This document shows, one piece after another, positions 1-8,300 of a stretch of 64,000 bases of DNA. Source of the stretch: Bacteriovoracales bacterium (GTDB lineage: Bacteria; Bdellovibrionota; Bacteriovoracia; Bacteriovoracales; Bacteriovoracaceae); assembly GCA_028346125.1 (NCBI GenBank), contig JAOMEV010000009.1:1-64000 (forward strand). Direction: 5' to 3'. The number at the start of each line of letters is the position of its first letter. Positions within the stretch are counted from its first letter, which is position 1. The translations under genes were made by a program, and so were the position numbers. A model generated the notes under the pieces. It was not told the DNA's origin and searched no databases. It worked only from the letters and a program-made list of their open reading frames with translations.

Positions 1-1
1 A

Positions 2-634
2 ATGACAAAGACCTTTGAACAAATTGTTGAAATGTCTCCTGAGCTCATTGCGTTTTACCCACTCGCACCAGTCCCTTGGCAAAGGAAGGGACAAATGGCC
101 TTTGGGGATTTCTCTCCTCCTACTCTTGAAAAAAAATACCAACTCTATATAACAGGAAGAAACGCTCTCTTACAAAACGGTTATCTAAGTACTGGTATGG
201 GATTCTTCATAAAAAAAGAAAGCAGATTGGGACAATCTTTTTTAAATAAAAAAATAAAAAGAAACCTCATGAGTATCTTTTCTAAGAAAAGTGATTTCCT
301 TCTCGGTCTCGGTGTTTCTTCGATGAGTCAAGTAAAAGATGTCCTTATACAAAATGAACGAATTCTTGAAAAATACCTTTTCGAAATTGGTAAGGGTGGA
401 ACAAGTTTATGGCGGACCCATAAACGCTCCTTACTTGAAAGCTCAACACAACAATTATTTGAAAACTTAATTTCAGATAATACAATAAAAAATTCACAAC
501 CAATTCTAAAAGAAATAAATAAATTCAAAGAAGATGGACTTATTGAGGATAAACAAAAGTTATTACAAATAACTGAAAAAGGTAAAGACTTCCTCAAAAA
601 CATTTTCCAGGCCATTGACCCCTACATTCAATAA
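2..634 (+). CDS. hemN: HemN-like oxygen-independent coproporphyrinogen III oxidase, C-terminal part
   Basis: The frame is already open at the left window edge, so this is the C-terminal ~210 residues of a longer protein; HemN proteins are usually about 380-460 residues. The radical-SAM CxxxCxxC part would lie outside the window. Visible family features are the APVPWQ segment near residue 23, the GY..TGMGFF segment near residue 60, and the LGLGVSSMS block near residue 102 with QNE soon after, followed by a winged-helix-like tail. The canonical enzyme decarboxylates coproporphyrinogen III to protoporphyrinogen IX without oxygen during haem synthesis. The sequence is diverged, so an HemN/HemW-like relative is possible. 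The ATG at position 2 is probably an internal Met. Confidence 0.72.
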   Translation: MTKTFEQIVEMSPELIAFYPLAPVPWQRKGQMAFGDFSPPTLEKKYQLYITGRNALLQNGYLSTGMGFFIKKESRLGQSFLNKKIKRNLMSIFSKKSDFLLGLGVSSMSQVKDVLIQNERILEKYLFEIGKGGTSLWRTHKRSLLESSTQQLFENLISDNTIKNSQPILKEINKFKEDGLIEDKQKLLQITEKGKDFLKNIFQAIDPYIQ

Positions 635-686
635 TCTTTGCTTGATCAAACCAAAAAACTCAACTATTTAAATTAAAAAACCGATA

Positions 687-709
687 AGGAGAACAAGCTT
701 TGTCCTCCT
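687..709 (+). terminator. Intergenic hairpin between the hemN-like gene and the fibre gene
   Basis: An imperfect inverted repeat (AGGAG-A-ACAA ... TTGT-C-CTCCT, one internal mismatch, 3-nt loop) sits in the gap between the two genes. It is followed by A-rich rather than T-rich sequence, so it is a weak candidate terminator or an mRNA 5' hairpin of the downstream fibre gene. Confidence 0.3.
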
Positions 710-728
710 AAAAAAGGTAAAAAAAGAA

Positions 729-2810
729 ATGATAAAAAAATTAAGTTTTTTTATAATTCTATTTTTTATTTCACAATCGTGTATTCCTTTAAAAAAAGAA
801 AAAATTAAAATTCTTTATAGTCGATCAGATGAAGATAGAAGAGATAAAGGTGTTCCTATAATTTCTTCTATCAATTATGAAGAAGATAGATTTGTAATTA
901 AAGGAGAAAACCTAAGAGGAGTTAAGTCCTTAAAAATAAAGGGACAAAATATTGACCATAACCTTTCTGTCGATGCAACAACTCAATACCAGGCGGAAGG
1001 CTCTTCAAAAGGTTTATTGGAACTTTTAACCGGTGGGCTTACTTACATTTTTCTAATTGAAAATACATATGGCCAAACCCCATTTCTTGTCACAATTAAC
1101 TTTCCAGATAACTCCATCTCAACAGAAAAAATTATCGATTCCTCTATTACAGGGGAAAAAATTAAAAATAATACCATCTCAGTTTCAAAACTTTCCAGTA
1201 TGGGGGCACAAGATGGTGATTATCTTAAATGGAGTGAAAAAAATAAAAGCTGGGAGCCCTCACCTTTAAATAGTATCCAATTTCGAGGGACATGGAATGT
1301 AGAGGAAAAGCCGGAATCTCCTGTCGAAGACAATTTGGCCGGACAAGTTGGTGAATTTTATATCATTTCAAAGTCAGGAGTTTCAAACATAATAAATGAG
1401 GGTGAAAACTGGTATGAGGGAGATTGGATTATTTCTACCGGAGAAAATTGGCAAAGAATAAATAACTCAGGAAAAATCACAAGTATTTTTGGAAGGGAAG
1501 GTGCAGTTGTTCCAAAGTTTGGAGATTATTCTTGGGAAAAAATTGAAAAAAAGAATTCTAAATTATCAGATATTGGAGATGTTGGAGAGATAATCCCTGC
1601 AGACAAACAAATTCTTCAATGGAACCAAGACGAAGAATCATGGCTGCCCGCTGACTTAAAAATAACAACAATAAATCTACAAGAAAATTCAATCGAAAAC
1701 GATAATATTCAAAATAATGCTATTACCTCAGAAAAAATAAGTGACTTTTCAATAAGCTCTGAAAAGCTTTCAGAAAATGCGATAACAAATGAAAAATTGG
1801 CCAATAACTCAGTAACATCAATAAAAATTGAAGAAGGTACCATTTTAGATGAGGATATTAGCGACTTTGCCAACATAGAAAGATCAAAAATTGAAAAAAC
1901 TCCTGAACAAGCAGGAAGTATCATTATTAATAATGAAGAAGGAGCACTCAGCTCAATTGATGTTCTTGATATTGGACGAGGTGGAACTGGGGCAAAGAAC
2001 CCTAAAGAGGCCAGAGAAAAGTTAGGTTTGAAAATAGATGTCGATGTACAAAAATATAGTCCAAAACTCAAAGATATAACTAATTTAAATTTTAGAGAAG
2101 ACACTCTGTTAGGAAGTAATGGCTCCAATCTTGTTTTAAAAAACTCTTCTGAAATAAGAGAAATCCTTAATCTTGGGAAAGAAAATCAATTTTTTGTAAG
2201 TGAAGATGGCTTCGTTGGGATAGGAACAAGTGTTCCTTCAGAAAGGTTGGAAGTAAATGGAAATATGAATTTAAGAGGTAACTTAAATATGAATTCTTTT
2301 CCAATTAATGGCATAGGTGCACCTGAAAAAGATTATGATGGTGTAAATAGAGGATGGGCGATTAACCAACTTAAAGACCTTCAAACTAACCTTTACTATA
2401 ACAATAAAATAAACCTATCAACCAAAATTGGTATGAATAGTTCATTTCCCATAAATGGCAATGAAAAAAATTCTTCAAAATATTTTGAAAATTTTATTAA
2501 AGTATCTGATGATAATTTAAAAATAAATAATATTGGACTTTACAAAATTTCTTTTAAGGCCACTTGTACTGGGCTTACACCATCGCAATTTAGTCATATT
2601 GAACTAAAAATGAAAAAGAATGGCCAATCAGACTGGGAAACACTATCTTCCTCTAAGACTTTTGGAAATACAATGATTATCGCAGAAGGTATTTTTACAG
2701 TCGATTCTTTAGGCGACCCTGCTTCAATAAAAATATTTAATATCAGTGACGGAGAAAGATCCTTTGAATATATAGACTATACCTTAATAAGGATAGGAAA
2801 CCTAAATTAA
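729..2810 (+). CDS. Lipid-anchored trimeric fibre (tail-fibre/mosaic adhesive trimer-like) protein
   Basis: A 693-residue protein with a lipoprotein signal peptide; the lipobox ends at Cys18 (ISQSC). The central part has phage tail-fibre-like modules: a YEGDWI...GREGAVVP..GDYSW module (about residues 215-275), two blocks of short NSI.SEKI/NAITNEKL stalk repeats (about 130-160 and 320-380), the GRGGTGAKNPKEAREKLGL tail-fibre motif (about 415-435), and a VGIGTS.PSERLEVNGN segment (about 495-515). The last ~120 residues look like a jelly-roll tip (GLYKISFKATC). This architecture matches the chimeric fibre proteins (mosaic adhesive trimers) described in Bdellovibrio, which display variable tips at the cell surface or in the periplasm. 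No phage genes are nearby, so a host fibre is preferred to a prophage tail fibre. It is immediately followed by a paralogue. Confidence 0.7.
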   Translation: MIKKLSFFIILFFISQSCIPLKKEKIKILYSRSDEDRRDKGVPIISSINYEEDRFVIKGENLRGVKSLKIKGQNIDHNLSVDATTQYQAEGSSKGLLELLTGGLTYIFLIENTYGQTPFLVTINFPDNSISTEKIIDSSITGEKIKNNTISVSKLSSMGAQDGDYLKWSEKNKSWEPSPLNSIQFRGTWNVEEKPESPVEDNLAGQVGEFYIISKSGVSNIINEGENWYEGDWIISTGENWQRINNSGKITSIFGREGAVVPKFGDYSWEKIEKKNSKLSDIGDVGEIIPADKQILQWNQDEESWLPADLKITTINLQENSIENDNIQNNAITSEKISDFSISSEKLSENAITNEKLANNSVTSIKIEEGTILDEDISDFANIERSKIEKTPEQAGSIIINNEEGALSSIDVLDIGRGGTGAKNPKEAREKLGLKIDVDVQKYSPKLKDITNLNFREDTLLGSNGSNLVLKNSSEIREILNLGKENQFFVSEDGFVGIGTSVPSERLEVNGNMNLRGNLNMNSFPINGIGAPEKDYDGVNRGWAINQLKDLQTNLYYNNKINLSTKIGMNSSFPINGNEKNSSKYFENFIKVSDDNLKINNIGLYKISFKATCTGLTPSQFSHIELKMKKNGQSDWETLSSSKTFGNTMIIAEGIFTVDSLGDPASIKIFNISDGERSFEYIDYTLIRIGNLN

Positions 2811-2818
2811 AATATTTT

Positions 2819-5533
2819 ATGAAAATTAATAGAATACTTAAGACATTTTTTATTATTTTTTTATTATTTATTATAAAAATTAATTTTTTATCTGAAGTTA
2901 AATCACAATCAAATTTTTCTATTATTATTCCCAATATTAGAAACAATTCAATAAATGGACAATCTTTTAAAAATGAATCCATTACAGATTCTAAAATAAA
3001 GAATTCTTCAATTCTTAAAAATCACTTTTCTAATAAATCTATTAATGATGGAGACCTAATAGAGTTCAGCAATGAATCATGGAATGCAACACCTATCAAT
3101 GGGCTTAAATTTTTCGGTATTTGGAATATAGAAAATAAAAAATACCCTAATGATAAAAATATAATTCTACCTAAGGGAAGTTACGTAGTTCTAAAAGGGT
3201 CAGGAAAAACCATATCTTCTTCAGGTGAAACAACCCAATGGGAGGAAGGAGATTGGGCCATTTCTGATGGTAAAAGATGGCTCAAAATTAACAATACTGG
3301 AAAAGTTTCAAGTTTTAAGGGAAGAGAAGGAAAAATAGTTCCAAAAAATGGAGACTATAATTGGAGTCATATCGATAAAAATAAATCTAAACTCTTAGAT
3401 ATTTCTAATTTACTTGACCTTCTTCCAGAAGAAAAAAGAAATTATGACTGCCATAATGATTGTCTTCAAATCCTAACATGGAGTTCTGGCTTAGAAAAAT
3501 GGAGGCCAAGGTTTGTAACTTTGAATAAGGAAAATATAGAAAAAAACTCTATATCAAAAGAAAAGCTCTCCTCTAGTTCAATTTCTGGGGCAAAAATTAA
3601 AGATTCAGTAATTTCTACTCAAAAAATATTAAATAACTCTATTACTATCTCAAAAATATCTGATGACGCGGTTGATTCTGATAAAATAATGAACTCTGCA
3701 ATTGAAAATAAACACTTTAATAAAACAGCACTTATTAAACGCTCCAAATTCAAAAAATCTGTTCCAAATAATATTGTTCTTAATGATAAAACCGGCTTAC
3801 TTACTTCAACAGACAAAGTTCCTTTACGCAGGGGAGGTCTTTCCTCTAAAACAGTTAAAGAAGCTGTCAGAAACCTAGAACTTATCCCAGGTCAAGATAT
3901 CCAACCATTTAACAACCTTCTTTCTCAAATTTCTAATTTAAATATTCAGAAAAAAAACTCTTTCTTTGGAAAAGGGAAAGAAAATATAGAAACATTTTCA
4001 ACAGAATATTTAAAGGGTTGGCTTAAATTAGGAAAACCAGAATCTTATACCGTTGACGACCAGGGAAGGTTTGGTATCCCTTCCCCTGGAAAGGAAAAAT
4101 TTAACTTAGAAGGAAACTTTAACTTATCCGGAAAGCTTATGCTAAACGGCTATAATATTTCAAACCTTAAAATCCCTGAAAATGATGATCACCTTATATC
4201 CAAAAAGTGGTTTGAAGAAAAGATTAAAGACCTAAAATGGATGAGAAAGACACAGGCCTTATACTTTATTAATAGAGAAAGCCCTACAATTTTTGAATCA
4301 TATACTCATTGTATGGATCCTAAACCAGAATTAAAAAGCTTCCAAAAAGAATGTCAGAGAAAATGCCCTCATTGTTTTTATACGGGTTATAAACAATTTG
4401 GAAACTTGCTAAATGAAACTAATAAAATTGGGTGTAGCTACCCAAGATGCCCTACAACCTATCAAGGAAAATGTAATCCATTAGGGCCAATTAATGACAA
4501 AAAAATTGGTTTAGGGCATACAAGAATAGGGACTTGCCATCGTATTCTAGGTAAAAATAAAGGCAAAGTTGAAAAGGGTCATCTTCTTCCCTTAAATGAA
4601 AAGGATATTAAAAATACATTTCCTTTTGGTCTATCCAAAAAATCGTTAAATGAATTTGGCAACTATATCAATTCAATTCATATCTACAAAATGCCGGGAA
4701 CTTTTAGATTTCATTTCTTTGGTACGGCCAACAATATAACTTTAAATAAAAAAAATGATTATTACAAAATTACAATCGCCATTAGCGAAGATGGTAAAAA
4801 TTGGAAAGATATTACAACAGTTACAACAATTTCAGGAGGAATGTTAAGTGCGAAAGGAACTATTGAAGTCACCAGTGACAATCTCTATATTGGTGTTTTT
4901 AACAACAGTCCTTCAGAACGCTATTTTCATGACCTCAATTATAACCTTTTTCACCTAGGTCAATACCAGGGTCGCAAAGATATGTTGCCAGAGGAGATAC
5001 CTCCAAAAGAAAAGCCTAAACCAAGCTGCACCAGCTTCGACTACGTTCACGATGAAGCTAAAAATAAATTAGGATCAAACAGGTGCACTAACAACTGCGA
5101 ATGCGATGGGGCCAGAGTCTGCTCAAGCGCTAATTGGTGCCAGGGTCAGTCCAGACCTAAACCCGAGCAAGAACCAAAGCCAAAACCAAAGCCTAAACCT
5201 AAACCAAGCTGCACCAGCTTCGACTACGTTCACGATGAAGCTAAAAATAAATTAGGATCAAACAGGTGCACTAACAGCTGCGAATGTGATGGGGCAAGAA
5301 TCTGCTCAAGCGCTAATTGGTGCCAGGGCCAGTCCAGGCCTAAACCCGAGCAAGAACCAAAGCCTAAACCTAAACCTAAACCTAAACCAAGCTGTACCAG
5401 CTTCGACTACATTCACGATGAAGCTAAAAATAAATTAGGATCAAACAGGTGCACTAACAGCTGCGAATGTGATGGGGCAAGAATCTGCTCAAGCTCTAAT
5501 TGGTGCCAGGGTAAATCTCGGCCTGGCAGTTAA
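2819..5533 (+). CDS. Secreted trimeric fibre (mosaic adhesive trimer-like) protein with three C-terminal Cys-rich repeats
   Basis: A 904-residue paralogue of the preceding gene, starting 8 bp after its stop. An N-terminal hydrophobic signal sequence (residues ~8-30, ending near VKSQ) is followed by the same order of modules: SIT..KIKNS stalk repeats, a WEEGDWAISDGKRWLKI...GREGKIVP..GDYNW module, more stalk repeats, a degenerate RRGGLSSKTVKEAVRNL tail-fibre motif and a LEGNFNLSGKL block. A separate Cys-rich segment (about 495-570) and a jelly-roll-like domain (about 615-720) come next. The C-terminus is three 61-residue Lys-Pro-linked modules, each with six Cys (C-x18-C-x3-C-x-C-x5-C-x5-C), the third without its distal linker. 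The tip is probably the adhesive part; its target is unknown. Confidence 0.68.
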   Translation: MKINRILKTFFIIFLLFIIKINFLSEVKSQSNFSIIIPNIRNNSINGQSFKNESITDSKIKNSSILKNHFSNKSINDGDLIEFSNESWNATPINGLKFFGIWNIENKKYPNDKNIILPKGSYVVLKGSGKTISSSGETTQWEEGDWAISDGKRWLKINNTGKVSSFKGREGKIVPKNGDYNWSHIDKNKSKLLDISNLLDLLPEEKRNYDCHNDCLQILTWSSGLEKWRPRFVTLNKENIEKNSISKEKLSSSSISGAKIKDSVISTQKILNNSITISKISDDAVDSDKIMNSAIENKHFNKTALIKRSKFKKSVPNNIVLNDKTGLLTSTDKVPLRRGGLSSKTVKEAVRNLELIPGQDIQPFNNLLSQISNLNIQKKNSFFGKGKENIETFSTEYLKGWLKLGKPESYTVDDQGRFGIPSPGKEKFNLEGNFNLSGKLMLNGYNISNLKIPENDDHLISKKWFEEKIKDLKWMRKTQALYFINRESPTIFESYTHCMDPKPELKSFQKECQRKCPHCFYTGYKQFGNLLNETNKIGCSYPRCPTTYQGKCNPLGPINDKKIGLGHTRIGTCHRILGKNKGKVEKGHLLPLNEKDIKNTFPFGLSKKSLNEFGNYINSIHIYKMPGTFRFHFFGTANNITLNKKNDYYKITIAISEDGKNWKDITTVTTISGGMLSAKGTIEVTSDNLYIGVFNNSPSERYFHDLNYNLFHLGQYQGRKDMLPEEIPPKEKPKPSCTSFDYVHDEAKNKLGSNRCTNNCECDGARVCSSANWCQGQSRPKPEQEPKPKPKPKPKPSCTSFDYVHDEAKNKLGSNRCTNSCECDGARICSSANWCQGQSRPKPEQEPKPKPKPKPKPSCTSFDYIHDEAKNKLGSNRCTNSCECDGARICSSSNWCQGKSRPGS
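5021..5533 (+). repeat. Three in-frame 183-bp tandem repeats encoding Cys-rich tip modules
   Basis: Copies begin at 5021, 5204 and 5387, an exact 183-bp period (61 codons); the last copy lacks its linker. Copies differ at only a few positions (for example AACAACTGC versus AACAGCTGC), so the duplication is recent or kept uniform by recombination. Each unit is a six-Cys module followed by a Pro-Lys spacer that varies slightly in sequence. Confidence 0.9.
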
Positions 5534-5547
5534 CGACTGAAAGGTTT

Positions 5548-5829
5548 TTACTTCGTTAGCTTTTGCAACATTTTTTTTAGCTTTGGAGTTTTCTCTAAGG
5601 CCTTACGAAGTCTTGGTAAATCTTTTTCGTCAATGATGAGGGGAGAGCGTTGGAAGCGACCTTCCTGATTGTAATGGCAAAACCGTATTTCATAACTTCC
5701 CTTGGCCTCTCCATCAGTAAATTTCAAAAGTTGAATTGTAGGAACATGGTAAGGCGTTCCAATCTTGGCCTCTTCTTCGACTATTCCACTTCCCCAAAAG
5801 AGAGAAAATGTTTTCACTTTTTTTTCCAC
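5548..5829 (-). CDS. Conserved-looking small hypothetical protein
   Basis: A 93-residue soluble protein without signal peptide or membrane segment, not recognised. It starts with a strand-rich section (VKTFSLFWGSGIVEEE, EIRFCHY) and ends in a basic helical tail (LPRLRKALEKTPKLKKML). It lies convergent to the fibre genes and downstream of the hairpin that follows fabI, so it probably has its own promoter. No function can be assigned. Confidence 0.55.
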   Translation of the reverse strand: MEKKVKTFSLFWGSGIVEEEAKIGTPYHVPTIQLLKFTDGEAKGSYEIRFCHYNQEGRFQRSPLIIDEKDLPRLRKALEKTPKLKKMLQKLTK

Positions 5830-5850
5830 TTAACGACCTCGTAAAATATT

Positions 5851-5880
5851 GGGCCTTTACGGTTTCAATCCGAAAGGCCC
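5851..5880 (-). terminator. Rho-independent terminator after fabI / end of the BMC operon
   Basis: Perfect 8-bp arms GGGCCTTT (5851-5858) and AAAGGCCC (5873-5880) with a 14-nt loop, 10 bp beyond the fabI stop. On the minus strand the stem is followed by AATATTTTAC, a T-rich but imperfect tail. Confidence 0.65.
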
Positions 5881-5890
5881 TCATTCTTTA

Positions 5891-6658
5891 TCAGGCCCCC
5901 ATTATAGAAATTCCTGAATCTACATAAAGGACCTGCCCGGTCACATTATTTGATAAAGGAGACGAAAGATAAACAGCAGCGCCCCCAATATCATCTGGGG
6001 TAACATTTCTTTTAAGTGGAGACTTATCCTCTATAACTTTAGTAAAAGAACTTATGTTTTTTACAGCAGAAGAGGCCAACGTTTTTATAGGACCAGAAGA
6101 AATACAATTAACCCGAACACCTTGCTTCCCAAGGTCAGAGGCCAAATAACGAGATGTCGCCTCTAAAGCAGCCTTGGCAACTCCCATGACATTATAACCT
6201 TCTATAACCTGCTGAGCACCATGGTAAGTCATTGCGATAACTGAGCCATCAGGGCTTAAAAGGTCTTTCAAAGAATTAGATACTCCAATAAGAGAAAAAG
6301 CTGAAACATCGCAGGCCAAGGCAAAGCCTTCTCGGGAAGTTTCGGAAAAATCTCGTCTTAAGTCATCCCTGTTAGCAAATGCAAGGGAATGAATAATAAT
6401 ATCTACATTTTTCCACTTTTCAATGACCTCTTTTCTCATATTGTTGTAATGCTCTTCATTAGTCACATCAAGTTCAAAAATAAAGTCTGCGCCGACCTCA
6501 TCAGCAAGTGGTTGAACTCTGGTTTTGAGTTTTTCATTTAGGTAAGAGAGACCAACTTGTGCCCCATGTTGTTTAAGGGCCTTCGTAATACCCCAGGCAA
6601 TTGATTTGTCATTAGCGACCCCTAAGATCAAAGCCTTTTTTCCTTCTAGTAATTGCAT
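5891..6658 (-). CDS. fabI: Enoyl-[acyl-carrier-protein] reductase (NADH), FabI type
   Basis: A 255-residue short-chain dehydrogenase of the FabI subgroup, which performs the last reduction of fatty-acid elongation. Visible features are the FabI-type N-terminal nucleotide motif (GVANDKSIAWGI, residues 13-24), LDVTN (63-67), the IIHSLAFA strand (88-95), the catalytic Tyr145/Tyr155 and Lys162 (YNVMGVAK), and SSGPIKTLAS. The ATG at 6658 is chosen over one five codons upstream because AGAGG lies just before it. It is the last gene of the minus-strand block, 80 bp after tpiA. Its link to the microcompartment is probably positional only, since FabI is a housekeeping enzyme. Confidence 0.95.
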   Translation of the reverse strand: MQLLEGKKALILGVANDKSIAWGITKALKQHGAQVGLSYLNEKLKTRVQPLADEVGADFIFELDVTNEEHYNNMRKEVIEKWKNVDIIIHSLAFANRDDLRRDFSETSREGFALACDVSAFSLIGVSNSLKDLLSPDGSVIAMTYHGAQQVIEGYNVMGVAKAALEATSRYLASDLGKQGVRVNCISSGPIKTLASSAVKNISSFTKVIEDKSPLKRNVTPDDIGGAAVYLSSPLSNNVTGQVLYVDSGISIMGA

Positions 6659-6738
6659 ATACACCTCTTTCATTTGAGAGATTAAATTATGGTTGAAGAA
6701 TTCTATCCTAAAATATTTCTAAGTACACGTATGAATTT

Positions 6739-7500
6739 TTAACGTGGGGGCAAGCTTTTAATTATTTCGATAAAACCTGCCGAATTTAAACTGGCCCCAC
6801 CAACGAGTGCCCCATCAACATTGGGGAGAGACAAAATTTCTTTGCTATTTTCGGCCTTCACACTACCTCCGTAAAGAACTCTCACGGAGTTCGCCACATC
6901 TTCTGAAAAGTTTTTGGCCAAAAATGCCCTTATTTTTTCGTGGACTTCCTCTATTTGAGTCACAGTAGCAACTTTTCCAGTCCCGATGGCCCAAACAGGT
7001 TCGTATGCTATAACAAGTTCAGAAGCCAAAACTTGGGTAAGATCTTCAAGGCCTACCGAAAGTTGCTTCTCAATAACCTCAACAAAATTGCCCTGCTCTC
7101 TTTGCTCTAAAGTCTCACCAACACATACAATGGGTTTTAACTCATTCTTAAGAGCTATCCTCACTTTTTTATTAACCAGTTCATCCGTTTCATTACAATG
7201 CTGTCGTCTTTCAGAGTGTCCAATAATAACATAATTGGCACCGGCATCCTTTATAAAAGAAGCTGCTATTTCCCCAGTATAGGCTCCGTTTTCCTCATGA
7301 TGCACATTTTGGGCAGACACTGCAATATAAGAGTCTTTCGCTACTTCTGAAACCATTTTTAAAGAGGTAAAAGGTGGGGCCACTACAACATCAACGTCTT
7401 CCGGCCAACGGAGTCCTATTTTTATTCCATTAACCAGTTCAACGGCTTCTGGAATCGTCATATTCATTTTCCAATTACCTGCGATTAAAGGGACGCGCAT
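6739..7500 (-). CDS. tpiA: Triosephosphate isomerase
   Basis: A 253-residue TIM-barrel enzyme of normal length. It shows Lys11 in GNWKMN, His95 in IIGHSERR, Glu167 in AYEPVWAIGTG, and the phosphate-binding LYGGSVKAEN and GALVGGASL loops. It interconverts glyceraldehyde-3-phosphate and dihydroxyacetone phosphate. It starts 12 bp after the class II aldolase stop and so belongs to the BMC operon. In this context it would move the glyceraldehyde-3-phosphate released by DeoC into glycolysis, or equilibrate it with dihydroxyacetone phosphate for the aldolase. No encapsulation-peptide-like extension is visible, so it probably acts in the cytosol. Confidence 0.95.
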   Translation of the reverse strand: MRVPLIAGNWKMNMTIPEAVELVNGIKIGLRWPEDVDVVVAPPFTSLKMVSEVAKDSYIAVSAQNVHHEENGAYTGEIAASFIKDAGANYVIIGHSERRQHCNETDELVNKKVRIALKNELKPIVCVGETLEQREQGNFVEVIEKQLSVGLEDLTQVLASELVIAYEPVWAIGTGKVATVTQIEEVHEKIRAFLAKNFSEDVANSVRVLYGGSVKAENSKEILSLPNVDGALVGGASLNSAGFIEIIKSLPPR

Positions 7501-7512
7501 GAAAGACTCCTT

Positions 7513-8283
7513 TTAAGATTTTTCGAGATACCGATTTACTTCTTTTGCAATGAGATCTTGTAGCTGATGGAGGTGGACATCATCAGCTTTTTGATCATAA
7601 TTGTCTAACACATTTTTTGAAACACGGTTTGTGGACTTAGGCCCTAGACCAATTTTAGCTCTTTTTTCTAAGAGTTTTTGGAGGTCGTCCTCAGGAATCG
7701 TCATGACAGGACCCATGGCCGCGGCATAAAAGTCAACCTTGGCAACATGCTCAAGAAGCTCTAGTCTCAAATAGGCTTCTTCCAGATTTCGGCCGACACT
7801 TAAAACTCCATTACCGGCAATCATAAACACATCACTCTTTCTCAAGGCTTCACAAACAAATCGGTCATTGGCCACACTTCCTGGCATTGAATAATCGGCG
7901 ACAGGAATAACATGACCTATGGAAACCACGGCTTCTGGAAGTGAAATCTCCAAAGCCTTCCCGACAAGTCCTCTTGCTGTCGCAAAAGGCGGATGAGCAT
8001 GCACAACGGCCCGAACTTCTTCTCTTTCATTATAAGCGGCTAAATGAAGGTTAATTTCAGAAAAAGGCTTTCCAATCCCTTCAACTTTTTTTCCCTCTTT
8101 ATCCAAAGAAATAACCATTTCTGGAGTTATGGCCGCTTTAGCTTCCGCAGTTGGAGTGGCAAGAAAATGATCCTCAAATTTTGCTGTAACATTTCCGTCA
8201 TGATTTGCCACAAAGCCTTTTTGATCTAGCTTTTGACAAATCTCAACAATACCTTTGATTATATAATCTCGCCTATTCCCCAT
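7513..8283 (-). CDS. Class II aldolase/adducin-family protein (FucA-like) with C-terminal encapsulation-like peptide
   Basis: A 256-residue relative of L-fuculose-1-phosphate aldolase, a zinc enzyme that splits fuculose-1-P into lactaldehyde and dihydroxyacetone phosphate. The VANHDGNVT segment, Glu76 (FSEINLHLAAY) and the zinc ligands His95 and His97 (VVHAHPPFA) are present. The third zinc ligand (His155 of E. coli FucA, in HHG) aligns with Asn158 in AGNGVLSVG, so activity may be altered. A polar linker after residue ~205 leads to a terminal amphipathic helix (residues ~236-256, LHQLQDLIAKEVNRYL) typical of peptides that target enzymes into BMC lumens. It sits between a BMC-T gene and tpiA. 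The substrate is uncertain. Confidence 0.82.
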   Translation of the reverse strand: MGNRRDYIIKGIVEICQKLDQKGFVANHDGNVTAKFEDHFLATPTAEAKAAITPEMVISLDKEGKKVEGIGKPFSEINLHLAAYNEREEVRAVVHAHPPFATARGLVGKALEISLPEAVVSIGHVIPVADYSMPGSVANDRFVCEALRKSDVFMIAGNGVLSVGRNLEEAYLRLELLEHVAKVDFYAAAMGPVMTIPEDDLQKLLEKRAKIGLGPKSTNRVSKNVLDNYDQKADDVHLHQLQDLIAKEVNRYLEKS

Positions 8284-8300
8284 TTTTTTTCCCTACTTTC

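Noticed and set aside
5021-5533. Regular repeats as a CRISPR array
   Set aside because: The unit is 183 bp, in frame, inside a coding sequence, and the units are nearly identical throughout with no variable spacers.
729-5533. Fibre genes as part of a prophage tail cluster
   Set aside because: The proteins have lipoprotein and Sec-type signals, and no capsid, terminase, baseplate or integrase gene is adjacent.
5891-6658. FabI as a microcompartment enzyme
   Set aside because: It is the last gene, separated by 80 bp, has no encapsulation-like peptide, and is a standard fatty-acid enzyme.
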